11,680 nt of DNA from NCBI GenBank assembly GCA_003225655.1, contig QIAW01000202.1, positions 6,031-17,710 on the forward strand, given 5' to 3'. The notes beneath the pieces were generated by a model. That model had not been told where the DNA came from and ran no database searches. It was given only the letters and a program-made list of their open reading frames with translations. This document shows positions 1 through 7,440 of the stretch, in pieces. The first letter of the stretch is position 1, and every line of letters begins with the position of its first letter. The translations under genes and the position numbers were made by a program. This DNA is from Acidobacteriota bacterium (GTDB lineage: Bacteria; Acidobacteriota; Terriglobia; Terriglobales; Acidobacteriaceae).

Positions 1-1501
1 CTGCTTTAATCAGCGATTCCAGCACGCGCTTGTTGAGCAGACGCAGATCTACTTTTTCACAGAATTCAAAGATGGTGTCGAATTTGCCCGCCTCCTTGCG
101 CGCGGTAACAATGGAATCAATCGCGTTCTGCCCCACGTTCTTCACCGCTGCTAGCCCAAAGCGGATAGCATTTTCGTGGGGCGTGAAATAGGCGTCGCTG
201 ACGTTGATATCGGGCGCTTCCACGGGTATGCCCATCTCGCGGCATTCGTTGATGTACTTCACCACGCTGTCGGTGCTGCCTACCTGCGAAGTCAGCAGCG
301 CGGCCATGAATTCCACCGGATAGTGCGTCTTCAGCCACGCGGTGTGATAGGCCAGCAGCGCATAAGCCGCTGAATGCGACTTATTGAAACCGTATCCGGC
401 GAATTGCTCCATCAGGTCGAAGATGTGGACTACTTTCTTCTCGGGGAAGCTGCGCTCCAGCGCGCCTTTGACAAAGCGCTCGCGTTGCGCCGCCATTTCA
501 TCCGCATTTTTCTTGCCCATGGCGCGCCGTAGCAGGTCGGCTTCGCCTAGCGAATAGCCGGCAAGCCGGTTGGCAATCTGCATGACCTGCTCTTGGTAAA
601 CAATCACGCCCAGGGTTTCTTTCAGGATCGCTTCCAGCTCGGGCAGCTCATATTCGATTTTTCTGCGGCCATGCTTGCGCTCGATAAAGTCGTCGATCAT
701 GCCGCCCTGGATGGGACCAGGCCGGTAGAGCGCATTCAAAGCGGTGAGGTCCTCCACCATGCTCGGTTTATAACGCCGTAGAACGTCGCGCATGCCGTGT
801 GATTCAAACTGGAAGACTCCGGACGTTAATCCGGTGTGAAAAACTTTTTCGTAGGTCGCAGGATCATCCAGCGGAATTTGATTCAGGTCTACCGGCTTCC
901 CCTCGCGCTGGATGATCAGCTTTAGCGCGTCGTCCACGATGGTGAGTGTGGTGAGCCCGAGGAAATCCATCTTTAGCAGGCCCATCTTCTCAATGGCCTT
1001 CATATCGAAGGCGGTGACGATTTCTTCGTTCTTGGTGCGGTGCAGTGGTACCAGATTCGTCAGGGGCTCGGGCGCAATCACCACACCGGCGGCGTGCACA
1101 CCGGCATTGCGGACCAATCCTTCGAGCTTCTGGGCCGTATCCAGCAGTTCCCTTACCTGCGGCTCATTTTCATAAGCTGCCTGCAAAGGCGGCGAATCTT
1201 TGAGTGCCGCTTCGAGCGTGATATTCAGGGTGGTCGGCACCATCTTGGCGATGCGGTCAACTTCGTTGTAGGGGATGTCCATCGCCCGGCCCACGTCTTT
1301 AATGGCCGCCTTGGCCGCCATGGTGCCAAACGTGATGATCTGCGCCACCTGCTCCCGCCCGTACTTCTGCGTCACGTAATCAATGACCTCTCCCCGCCGG
1401 TTCATGCAGAAGTCGATGTCGATATCGGGCATGGAAACGCGCTCCGGGTTGAGGAAGCGCTCGAAGAGCAGCTCGTTCTGCAGCGGATCAATGTCCGTAA
1501 T
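1..1501 (-). pseudogene. dnaE: DNA polymerase III alpha subunit, catalytic part (other frame, truncated by window edge)
   Basis: This is the continuation of dnaE in a different frame, open from 1501 to the left edge; I translated it by hand and found no stop. It begins ITDIDPLQNELLFERFLNPE. It carries the palm catalytic aspartates in MPDIDIDFC (near 1414-1432) and the third acidic site in KMDFLG (near 963-972). The conserved VRNAGVHAAGVVIAP, GPIQGGMIDDFI and GYGFNKSHSAAYALLAYHTAWLK blocks follow. About 500 residues are visible. The remaining C-terminal few hundred residues (end of the fingers, OB fold, tau-binding region) lie outside the window. The first in-frame ATG is at 1432, just before the catalytic aspartates, so an independently translated product would lack the PHP domain. 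Conservation of the whole frame argues that the lesion is very recent or artefactual. Confidence 0.9.
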
Positions 1502-2586
1502 CGCCGCTCTTTGGCGTAGCGAACAAAATCCCACACGATAAGGAAATAGCCGGAAAACCTCATCTGTTGGATGATGGCCAACTCTTGCGTAAGCCGCTGC
1601 TCGTAAGTAGAGATCGAATTTTTTAGGCGCCCGCCGCGCCCCTGCTCGCGTAGCAGATTCAACCGCCGCGCAAAGCCCTCGCGCGTCACGTGCTCAAAAT
1701 AACTGTCCAGAGTGTATCCGTTGGGAACTTCAAAGAAAGGAAACGGGTTCTTGACCTTGCCTAGCTTCACGTTACAGCGCTCGGCGATGCCCATGGTCCG
1801 CGAGAGCACGTCAGGGGCATCTTTGAACACGCGCTGCATCTCTTCTGCCGACTTCACGAAAAATTGATTGCCGTGGAACTTGAGGCGGTTGGTATCCTGC
1901 ACCGTCTTACCCGTCTGCACGCAGATCAGAACGTCGTGAGCCTGGGCGTCATCTTCGCAGAGATAATGGCTGTCATTGGTCGCCAGCATGGGAATGCCGG
2001 TCTCTTTCTCCAGGCGAAAGAGATCGTTGTGAATGCGGTGCTCCATCTCCAGGCCCTGGTCTTGGATCTCGAGGAAGAAGTTTTCTTTTCCGAATACTTC
2101 CCGGTAAAATCCAGCGGCGCTGCGGGCCGCATCATATTTCCCTTCGGTCAGAAACTCTGCCACCTCGCCTTTCAGGCATCCCGAGAGGCCAATCAACCCC
2201 TTGGAATGCTCGGCAAGAAATTTTTTGCTGATGCGCGGCTTGTAATAGAAGCCATGCAATGAGGCTTCTGAGGTGATCTTAACCAGGTTGCGGTAGCCCT
2301 CGTCGGTCTCGGCCAGAATACAAAGGTGGTTGTAGGTATCGCCTTCCGGCGGAGCGCGATGGTCATCTTTCTTGCAGACGTAGAGTTCACACCCGATGAT
2401 TGGCTTGACGCCCTCGGCTTGTGCTGCGTTGTAAAATGCCGCGGCCCCAAAGATATTTCCGTGGTCAGTGATGGCCACCGCCGGCATGTTGAGCGCCTTG
2501 GCGCGCTTGACCAGCTTCTCGACATCGCAGGCGCCATCAAGCAGCGAATAATCCGTGTGTAAATGCAGGTGAACAAAATCAGGCAT
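1402..2586 (-). pseudogene. dnaE: DNA polymerase III alpha subunit, N-terminal part (frameshifted)
   Basis: This is the 5' part of the replicative polymerase gene. It encodes the N-terminal PHP domain and the start of the polymerase palm. The protein begins MPDFVHLHLHTDYSLLDG, and the PHP metal-site residues appear intact (H8, H10, D41-H42 in TDHGN, E67 in GCELYV). Several bacterial DnaE enzymes use this site for proofreading, so retention of the ligands suggests an active PHP site, which is inference. The frame matches DnaE up to SGYFLIVWDFVRYAKER (residue 361, position 1504). It then becomes nonsense and stops at 1402. The ATG at 2586 fits the family N-terminus, although no strong ribosome site is visible. 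The matching continuation lies in another frame from 1501 downward. Without that frameshift this would be a normal full-length dnaE. Either the gene is a pseudogene or the sequence has an error here. Confidence 0.9.
1499..1506 (-). other. Frameshift and internal deletion junction in dnaE
   Basis: On the minus strand the junction reads YAKE-R (cgg, 1506-1504), then two bases (cg), then ATT ACG GAC (ITD, from 1501). DnaE proteins normally have about 21 residues between the ER and ITD blocks, including the invariant GPGRGSxAGSLVAY nucleotide-binding segment. Only 2 nt remain of an expected 63, so about 61 nt are missing and the frame changes. The junction sits in a GCGGCG-type stretch, compatible with slippage, recombination between short repeats, or collapse of a GC-rich hairpin during sequencing or assembly. 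Confidence 0.85.
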
Positions 2587-2722
2587 GTGGCTTTAATTTC
2601 ATTGTAACGACTTTTCATTGTAGCGAGGAGTTGTAAGAAGAGCCATGCCGCAAAATTGTGCAACCAGAACAGCCCGTTTTCGAATTGCAAGTTTGAAGAC
2701 GTTTTTCAAGGTACGATTTTAG

Positions 2723-2972
2723 CTGGATTATTCATGAGGTGTGCGATAACGACGGCAAGATGGCATACCAGCAGCGCGGCCAGCGGTTAGCCCACCGCGA
2801 AGCGGTGGGGAAGGTGGAAACAGAGTTCGAGCCCTGGAGGGCGGCACCGAAGGAGGATTCATCTTCTACGACATTGTGCTGTCCCGAGGAGTTCGTGGAA
2901 GTCTAATCCAATCCAAAATCGTCGATGCACAATGACATCGACGTTTTGAAATAAATGTGATGAATAATCCAG
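2723..2972. mobile_element. 250-bp MITE-like element with 13-bp inverted ends
   Basis: The ends are perfect inverted repeats, ctggattattcat at 2723-2735 and atgaataatccag at 2960-2972. They enclose about 224 bp with no convincing reading frame. Inside are three hairpins: cccaccgc-gaa-gcggtggg (2791-2809), gccct-gg-agggc (2831-2842), and cgtcgatg/catcgacg with an 8-nt loop (2920-2943). The flanks are AT-rich (atttta on the left, attta on the right), but no clean target-site duplication can be called. The structure fits a non-autonomous miniature transposable element or the internally deleted remnant of an insertion sequence. It lies in the gap between the tRNA nucleotidyltransferase gene and dnaE, upstream of both the dnaE start and the 3' end of cca. 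The family cannot be assigned without a search. Confidence 0.6.
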
Positions 2973-3020
2973 ATTTACTCGTGCCGAGAGCCGCAAGAAA
3001 TTTACAATTCCCCGCTGCTT

Positions 3021-4724
3021 CTAACGCTTTTTCTTCTTCTTGGGCTTTCCCCCCTTGGGCGCGGCTTTGGCCGGTTTTTTGCTCGCAGACGCAGGCTTCG
3101 CTTTCGGCTTCTCCGCCGGTTTGACTTTCGACACTTCAACGGGCGGGTGCGTTTTCTGGTCTTTCACCGCTGGAAGCGGGGCTGCAGCTTTTTTACTATT
3201 CCCCGCTGGCACTGGTGCTGGGTTCGCGGCTTGCGCAGGAGCAGCTTGTTTGCCATGCGCAGGAGGTTTGCCCAGCGGTTGGGCCGACGCAGCCACCGGA
3301 ACCGGTGGCTCGATTCCCTTCTTTTTTCGTCCCTTACCCTTTGGCGCAGGCACCGCCGCTGGTGCTGGCGTGGCCGCTGCGGGCGGTGCTTCTGCCTTTG
3401 CGCCCCGTCCGCGCTTCACTGGTGGCGGCGGCGGTGGCGGTGGCGGTGGTGGCTCATAAGGCCTGAGGAACTTTCTGATCTCCGTGCTGTTGCGCAGTTT
3501 GCCATCCAGCATCAGGAAGAACATATCGTCCACCAGCTTCAGGTAAATCGGCAGATCGGGGGTAATCCGCATCTCTGTCATCTCCGGCAAGGGGAAGCGT
3601 TGCTTCACCTGCCGCCACTTTCCCAGATAGTTGCGGATCTTGTGTACAACCGATTGCTGCCGCGAGGTGGTCTCCAGAAAGATGATGATCTCCGGACGGC
3701 TGGCGGCGAGCAGGTGCCATGCGCGCGAAGGTGTGGCCCCTTCTTTCCCGCTAAGGCGATGGGCCAGTTCTTTCGCGTCCGATTCCAGGTTTTGCCAGGA
3801 TTTGACCAATCCCTTATGCAAAATGTGCTTCTGCAACTCGTTGGTCTCGCGTTCGTTCAGCCTCGCGGTGATGAAATACATGACGGCCGGGGCGATGTTT
3901 GCCGAATATCCCAGTTCCGCCATCTGCTGCCGGGTCTTCAAGAGTTGCGTCAGCCCTGCGACGTCTACCTTGGCTACGCTCCAGTGCGGATGCAACACCT
4001 TCAACCAGCCCTCTTTTTCCAGGGCCTTCATGATGGGCAAAGGTTCATCTTCATAAGCCAGTTGTTCGCTTTCCTGGCCAATAACCCGCTCGTTATGCAA
4101 GTGTTCGATGTAGTTGTTCTCCACTGCGGCTGCGTAGCGGGCCTGTGTGCGTTCTTCCATGTTCCAGTGGAAACGCGCCACGAAGCGGGTAGCGCGAATA
4201 AGCCGCGATGGATCTTCCAGAAACGAATAGTTATGCAAGACCCGCAGCAGCTTGGCCTCGATATCGGCCACGCCGTTGCTGGGGTCGAGGAGCAAGCCTC
4301 GGGAACCGGAATTCAAGGAGAGCGCGATGGCGTTGATGGTGAAATCGCGCCGTCGCAGGTCATCCATGATGGAAGCTGTGGCAATCTCCGGTGGACGCCC
4401 GGGCTTGGGATAAGACTCCCGCCGCGCCATATTAATGCTGATACGCGCGCTGCCGGGGAAAGAAAGATACAGTTCGCGGTAATCCTCGTCGGCATCCTGA
4501 ATGGCGCCGCCCGCCTTTTCCAGCTCTTTCTGCAGCTTGAACGGGTTACCTTCCACCGTCAGGTCCACGTCGCGAATGGGAAAACCACTGATTATGTCGC
4601 GGACCGCTCCTCCGGTGAGGAAAATATTCATCTCATGTGCGCGGGCTGCTTCCGCAATCACCGCCACTGCCTTCTGTTGTTCCGGCGTGAGCCGGCTTTC
4701 CATCATGTAAATGTAATCAGCCAT
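3021..4724 (-). CDS. cca: Class II tRNA nucleotidyltransferase (CCA-adding/poly(A) polymerase family) with long disordered tail
   Basis: The enzyme is predicted to add or repair the 3' CCA end of tRNAs in the cytoplasm. Residues 1-423 form a class II nucleotidyltransferase. Motif A is LTGGAVRD (36-43) with the catalytic D52 and D54 in RDVDLT. RRRDFTINA (124-132) follows, and EDPSR (170-174) matches the EDxxR base-selection motif. The LLLDPSNGVADIEAKLLR neck follows RRRDFTINA. A CC-only or poly(A) polymerase role cannot be excluded. After an 11-proline run (425-435) comes a tail of about 130 residues. It is rich in Pro, Ala and Lys and ends GGKPKKKKKR, so it is very basic and probably disordered. 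The ATG at 4724 has AGGAG about 15 nt upstream; Met7 and Met8 are alternative starts. The gene is separated from dnaE by about 430 bp containing the MITE-like element. Confidence 0.9.
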   Translation of the reverse strand: MADYIYMMESRLTPEQQKAVAVIAEAARAHEMNIFLTGGAVRDIISGFPIRDVDLTVEGNPFKLQKELEKAGGAIQDADEDYRELYLSFPGSARISINMARRESYPKPGRPPEIATASIMDDLRRRDFTINAIALSLNSGSRGLLLDPSNGVADIEAKLLRVLHNYSFLEDPSRLIRATRFVARFHWNMEERTQARYAAAVENNYIEHLHNERVIGQESEQLAYEDEPLPIMKALEKEGWLKVLHPHWSVAKVDVAGLTQLLKTRQQMAELGYSANIAPAVMYFITARLNERETNELQKHILHKGLVKSWQNLESDAKELAHRLSGKEGATPSRAWHLLAASRPEIIIFLETTSRQQSVVHKIRNYLGKWRQVKQRFPLPEMTEMRITPDLPIYLKLVDDMFFLMLDGKLRNSTEIRKFLRPYEPPPPPPPPPPPVKRGRGAKAEAPPAAATPAPAAVPAPKGKGRKKKGIEPPVPVAASAQPLGKPPAHGKQAAPAQAANPAPVPAGNSKKAAAPLPAVKDQKTHPPVEVSKVKPAEKPKAKPASASKKPAKAAPKGGKPKKKKKR

Positions 4725-4960
4725 TGGCGGGGACGAGCGCTCCTGTTTTCCACATGAGGCGGAAGCTACTTTCTTTCTGTAAATTACTCATGATAATAGA
4801 CTTATACGGCTGGTAATAACGGCACGAATGACCTGAACAAACCGCTTAACATACCATAAACGTTAATCTCTTGGCTACTAGGGTCTCCGAAAACGAAAAA
4901 ACGGCAAAAATGCGAGAATAGCGGGAATACAATAGATTGGGGTAAGCGCCAGTACCTACC

Positions 4961-5440
4961 ATGCCTTCGACCCACAAAAAAGTGATCGTGCGCAAGCTTG
5001 ATCGTGATGCAGTGCAGGGGTACGTCTCGCCCTCAAGCTTTGTCAATGAAGGCAAGCTGGAGCTGCTGAATACCAGCGGCAAGTTGGTATTCATTGACCT
5101 GCATGAGATCAAAGGGGTCTATTTCGTCAGGGATTTCAATGACTCCGAGTCGCTGAATCGCAAGACCTTTGCCGCCCGTCCACGCAGCGAAGGTTTGTGG
5201 GTGCGGTTGCGATTTCAGGATGGGGAAGTCATCGAAGGCATGATGCCCAATGAACTGACGCAATTGAGCGCTGATGGCTTTCTGATCATACCTCCCGATA
5301 CCCGCTCGAATACGCAACGAATCTATGTTCCCAAGCAGGCGCTGGAGTCGCTCGCCGTGCTTGCCGTTATCGGTGGCCCCCAGGCCCGGCGGCGGAAGAC
5401 CCAACCCGCCGAAGCCCAGGTACCTATGTTTTCCGAATAA
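4961..5440 (+). CDS. Conserved hypothetical protein, small beta-rich (possibly DUF6982-like)
   Basis: This is a 159-residue soluble protein with no signal peptide or membrane segment. It starts MPSTHKKVIVRKLDRDAVQGYV and has alternating hydrophobic strands. One block reads GKLELLNTSGKLVFIDLHEIKGVYFVRDF, followed by a second half with LWVRLRFQDGEVIEGMMPNEL. Two similar strand-turn segments (VQGYVSP and IEGMMPN, each after a charged strand) suggest a compact beta-barrel, possibly Sm-like. The C-terminal 20 residues are Arg/Lys/Pro-rich and probably flexible. The pattern resembles a family I associate with acidobacteria, but the assignment is from memory and tentative. No good Shine-Dalgarno precedes the ATG. 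A TACAAT at 4928-4933 could be a -10 box for a short-leader transcript. The gene lies 97 bp upstream of lpxD on the same strand and may be co-transcribed with it. Confidence 0.75.
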   Translation: MPSTHKKVIVRKLDRDAVQGYVSPSSFVNEGKLELLNTSGKLVFIDLHEIKGVYFVRDFNDSESLNRKTFAARPRSEGLWVRLRFQDGEVIEGMMPNELTQLSADGFLIIPPDTRSNTQRIYVPKQALESLAVLAVIGGPQARRRKTQPAEAQVPMFSE

Positions 5441-5537
5441 TGGTGCTTCAGTTTTTCTGCTGCATTTTCAAAATTTCGCAGCGCGCACCCAGCCGCTCAC
5501 GTTAAAATCAGGTCTTCTTCGGAGTAGTACCGCAAGT

Positions 5538-6551
5538 ATGAAACTCAATCAGATTGCCGCAGCGCTGAACGCCCGCTTGGAAGGCTCCGGAGAGGTTGAA
5601 ATTACCGGCGTGGCTGGCATCGAAGAGGCCCAGAAGGGGCATATCACCTTCGTCTCCAATCCCAAGTATGCTCCGGCGGCAAAGAGCACTCTCGCCTCAG
5701 CCCTGATTGTTGCTGACGGCTTCCCTGCTCTGAGCGTTCCCACGCTAAGGACAAAGAACCCTTATCTGGCATTCGCCCAGGCCATCGAACTCTTTTATCA
5801 GCCACCCCGCTATGCGCCGGGAATCCATCGCAGCGCGGTCATACATCCTTCAGCACGGCTGGGGAAGAATGCCTCGGTCGGCGCTTATGTGGTGATCTAC
5901 GAAGATGTGCAGATTGGGGATGATTGCGTGATTTTGCCGCATGTCGTGATTTATCCCGGCGTGCGCATTGGCAGCAGTTTTCTTGCCCATGCCCACGCTG
6001 TGGTGCGCGAGCACTGCCGTGTAGGTGATAACGTGGTTTTGCAGAATGGTGCCATCATTGGCGCGGACGGCTTCGGATTCGCGCGCGACAATACCGGCGA
6101 ATGGCACAAGATTGTTCAATCCGGCCCGGCAATCCTTGAAGATGCGGTCGAGGTCCAGGCCAATGCCTGTGTGGACCGCGCCAGCATCGGCGAGACCCGC
6201 ATCCAGCACGGCGCCAAGATTGATAACCTGGCGCAAGTGGGGCACGGATCCAAGGTCGGCAGGAACACCCTGCTGTGCGCGCAGGCGGGCTTGGCAGGTT
6301 CTACCGAAGTAGGCAACAATGCTGTTTTTGCCGGGCAGGCGGCCTCTTCTGGGCACTGCCGTATCGGTGATGGCGTCGTGGTGACCGCGCAGAGCGGCAT
6401 CCTGGGAGACGTTCCCGCAGGCAAGGTCATGAGCGGCTCTCCCGCAATCGAAAACAAACAGTGGCTGCGCAGCATCGCTCTGTTTAACCGCTTGCCGGAG
6501 CTAGCCAAGGCGGTGCGCAACAAGAATTCGACTAGAGTGAAAGATGATTAG
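5538..6551 (+). CDS. lpxD: UDP-3-O-(3-hydroxyacyl)glucosamine N-acyltransferase
   Basis: LpxD transfers a 3-hydroxyacyl chain from acyl carrier protein to the 2-amino group of UDP-3-O-acylglucosamine, the third step of lipid A synthesis. The 337-residue product matches the usual LpxD length. Residues 1-95 are the N-terminal uridine-binding domain (GVAGIEEAQKGHITFVSNPKY). From about residue 97 come hexapeptide repeats of a left-handed beta helix. The conserved GADGFGFA lies at 175-182, and the catalytic histidine is H236 in IDNLAQVGHGSKVG. A short C-terminal helix follows (ENKQWLRSIALFNRLPEL). I chose the ATG at 5538, with GGAG at 5521, over a longer upstream frame that would overlap the preceding gene and add residues unlike LpxD. 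The rest of the lipid A pathway is not in the window. The gene implies an LPS-bearing outer membrane. Confidence 0.96.
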   Translation: MKLNQIAAALNARLEGSGEVEITGVAGIEEAQKGHITFVSNPKYAPAAKSTLASALIVADGFPALSVPTLRTKNPYLAFAQAIELFYQPPRYAPGIHRSAVIHPSARLGKNASVGAYVVIYEDVQIGDDCVILPHVVIYPGVRIGSSFLAHAHAVVREHCRVGDNVVLQNGAIIGADGFGFARDNTGEWHKIVQSGPAILEDAVEVQANACVDRASIGETRIQHGAKIDNLAQVGHGSKVGRNTLLCAQAGLAGSTEVGNNAVFAGQAASSGHCRIGDGVVVTAQSGILGDVPAGKVMSGSPAIENKQWLRSIALFNRLPELAKAVRNKNSTRVKDD

Positions 6552-6576
6552 AAGCTGTTTCATAACTTGACGTAGC

Positions 6577-6618
6577 GCCGGCATCCCGCCGGCTGTCGTG
6601 TGGGCATCTTGCCCACAC
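6577..6618. repeat. Twin palindromes with a shared GGCATCYYGCC core
   Basis: Two adjacent perfect hairpins lie between lpxD and the response regulator. The first is GCCGGC-atccc-GCCGGC (6577-6593). The second is GTGTGGGC-atctt-GCCCACAC (6598-6618). Both share the central core GGCATC-YY-GCC while their outer stems differ, which is the signature of a dispersed palindromic repeat family. They could end transcription of lpxD or stabilise its 3' end, but no T-run follows, so an intrinsic terminator role is uncertain. Confidence 0.7.
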
Positions 6619-6672
6619 TTCCTTGGGATGAATTCCAAACTGTAACACTACCCGATTTTTGGCAAGGCTTTT

Positions 6673-7440
6673 ATGAGCGACGAAAAGACCGCCACCATTC
6701 AGCGCAAGAGCGAAGGCAAAGGCCCCATCCGGGTGCTTTTGCTCGATGACCGGGAAGAAAACCTGCTGCTTCGCGCCACCATTCTGCGTAAAAACGGTTA
6801 TGAGGTTCTGACCGCCTCTTCCATCGAAGCCGCGGAAAAACAGCTCAAAGAAATTGATATCGCGGTGCTCGACTATCATCTGGGCGCGGGCAAATTCGGA
6901 ACCGATGTTGCGGAGAAACTGCGCCAGACGCGTCCCGAAGTGCCCATTATCATCTTGTCCGCCACCCTGGAGCGCAAATTCGGCGGCGTGGAAGACATGC
7001 ACCTGCTGAAAGGCTACAGCTCCGTGGACGACATGCTGGCGGCCCTGCGCTCCTTTGAGGCCAAAAAGAGCGGAAAGCCGGTAGTGGTCGATGCCCGGGC
7101 CATGGGCGACGACGTGGTGCTCGAAATCATGGACCGCGAGGGTAACTGGCAGTACGTGAATGACACCTGCGCTGCCCTTTTTGACAAGAAACGGCAGTGG
7201 TTTCCCGGCAAGAACCTCTTCAAGGAATTTCCTGAGATGAGTTCGGAATGGGTGGAAAACGTTCGCACCGTCGCCGATACGAGGGAAACCTATATCGACC
7301 GCAGCTTCCGCGGCTTTCCACTTTTACCTAAGAAGAATCCACGCTGGGTGTGGAACGTGATTCTCTTTCCTCTCAAGCTGCACGATAACCGCCCCGGCGT
7401 CATGTTGAGCGCGCGGGTGATTGAGAAAAAGGGCTTTTAG
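6673..7440 (+). CDS. Response regulator: receiver domain plus PAS-like domain
   Basis: This 255-residue cytoplasmic signalling protein has no DNA-binding or enzymatic output domain. Residues 19-130 are a receiver domain with the acidic pair D25-D26 (VLLLDDRE), the phosphoacceptor D67 (IAVLDYHL), the switch residue S96 (IIILSA) and the conserved K113 (LLKGYS). Residues 145-250 look PAS-like: the segment VLEIMDREGNWQYVND is followed by LFDKKRQWFPGKNLFKEFPE and a late strand RWVWNVILFPLKL. The PAS part may sense a ligand or mediate partner binding. AAGG lies just upstream of the ATG. No histidine kinase is adjacent, so it is an orphan in this window. Its gene is 120 bp downstream of lpxD beyond the twin palindromes and is probably transcribed separately. 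Confidence 0.88.
   Translation: MSDEKTATIQRKSEGKGPIRVLLLDDREENLLLRATILRKNGYEVLTASSIEAAEKQLKEIDIAVLDYHLGAGKFGTDVAEKLRQTRPEVPIIILSATLERKFGGVEDMHLLKGYSSVDDMLAALRSFEAKKSGKPVVVDARAMGDDVVLEIMDREGNWQYVNDTCAALFDKKRQWFPGKNLFKEFPEMSSEWVENVRTVADTRETYIDRSFRGFPLLPKKNPRWVWNVILFPLKLHDNRPGVMLSARVIEKKGF

Noticed and set aside
1499..1506. Split-intein or programmed frameshift explanation of the dnaE break
   Set aside because: There is no intein sequence or extra coding DNA at the break, and no slippery site with a downstream structure was evident. About 20 conserved residues are simply missing, which recoding would not restore.
2193..2690. Minus-strand frame extending upstream of the dnaE start
   Set aside because: It is in a different frame from dnaE and overlaps its conserved PHP region; the translation is low-quality.
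3422..3455. GGN-type triplet repeat as a possible microsatellite or CRISPR-like repeat
   Set aside because: It is the coding sequence of the proline run in the nucleotidyltransferase. There are no spacers and no regular repeat units beyond the codon.
3147..4757. Long plus-strand open frame (536 codons) opposite the tRNA nucleotidyltransferase
   Set aside because: It is fully antisense to a gene with clear catalytic motifs. Its translation is Arg/His/Gln-rich without recognisable domains, as expected for a GC-rich shadow frame.
5325..5537. N-terminal extension of lpxD
   Set aside because: It would overlap the preceding gene and add about 71 residues absent from LpxD. The ATG at 5538 gives the family's normal start and length.
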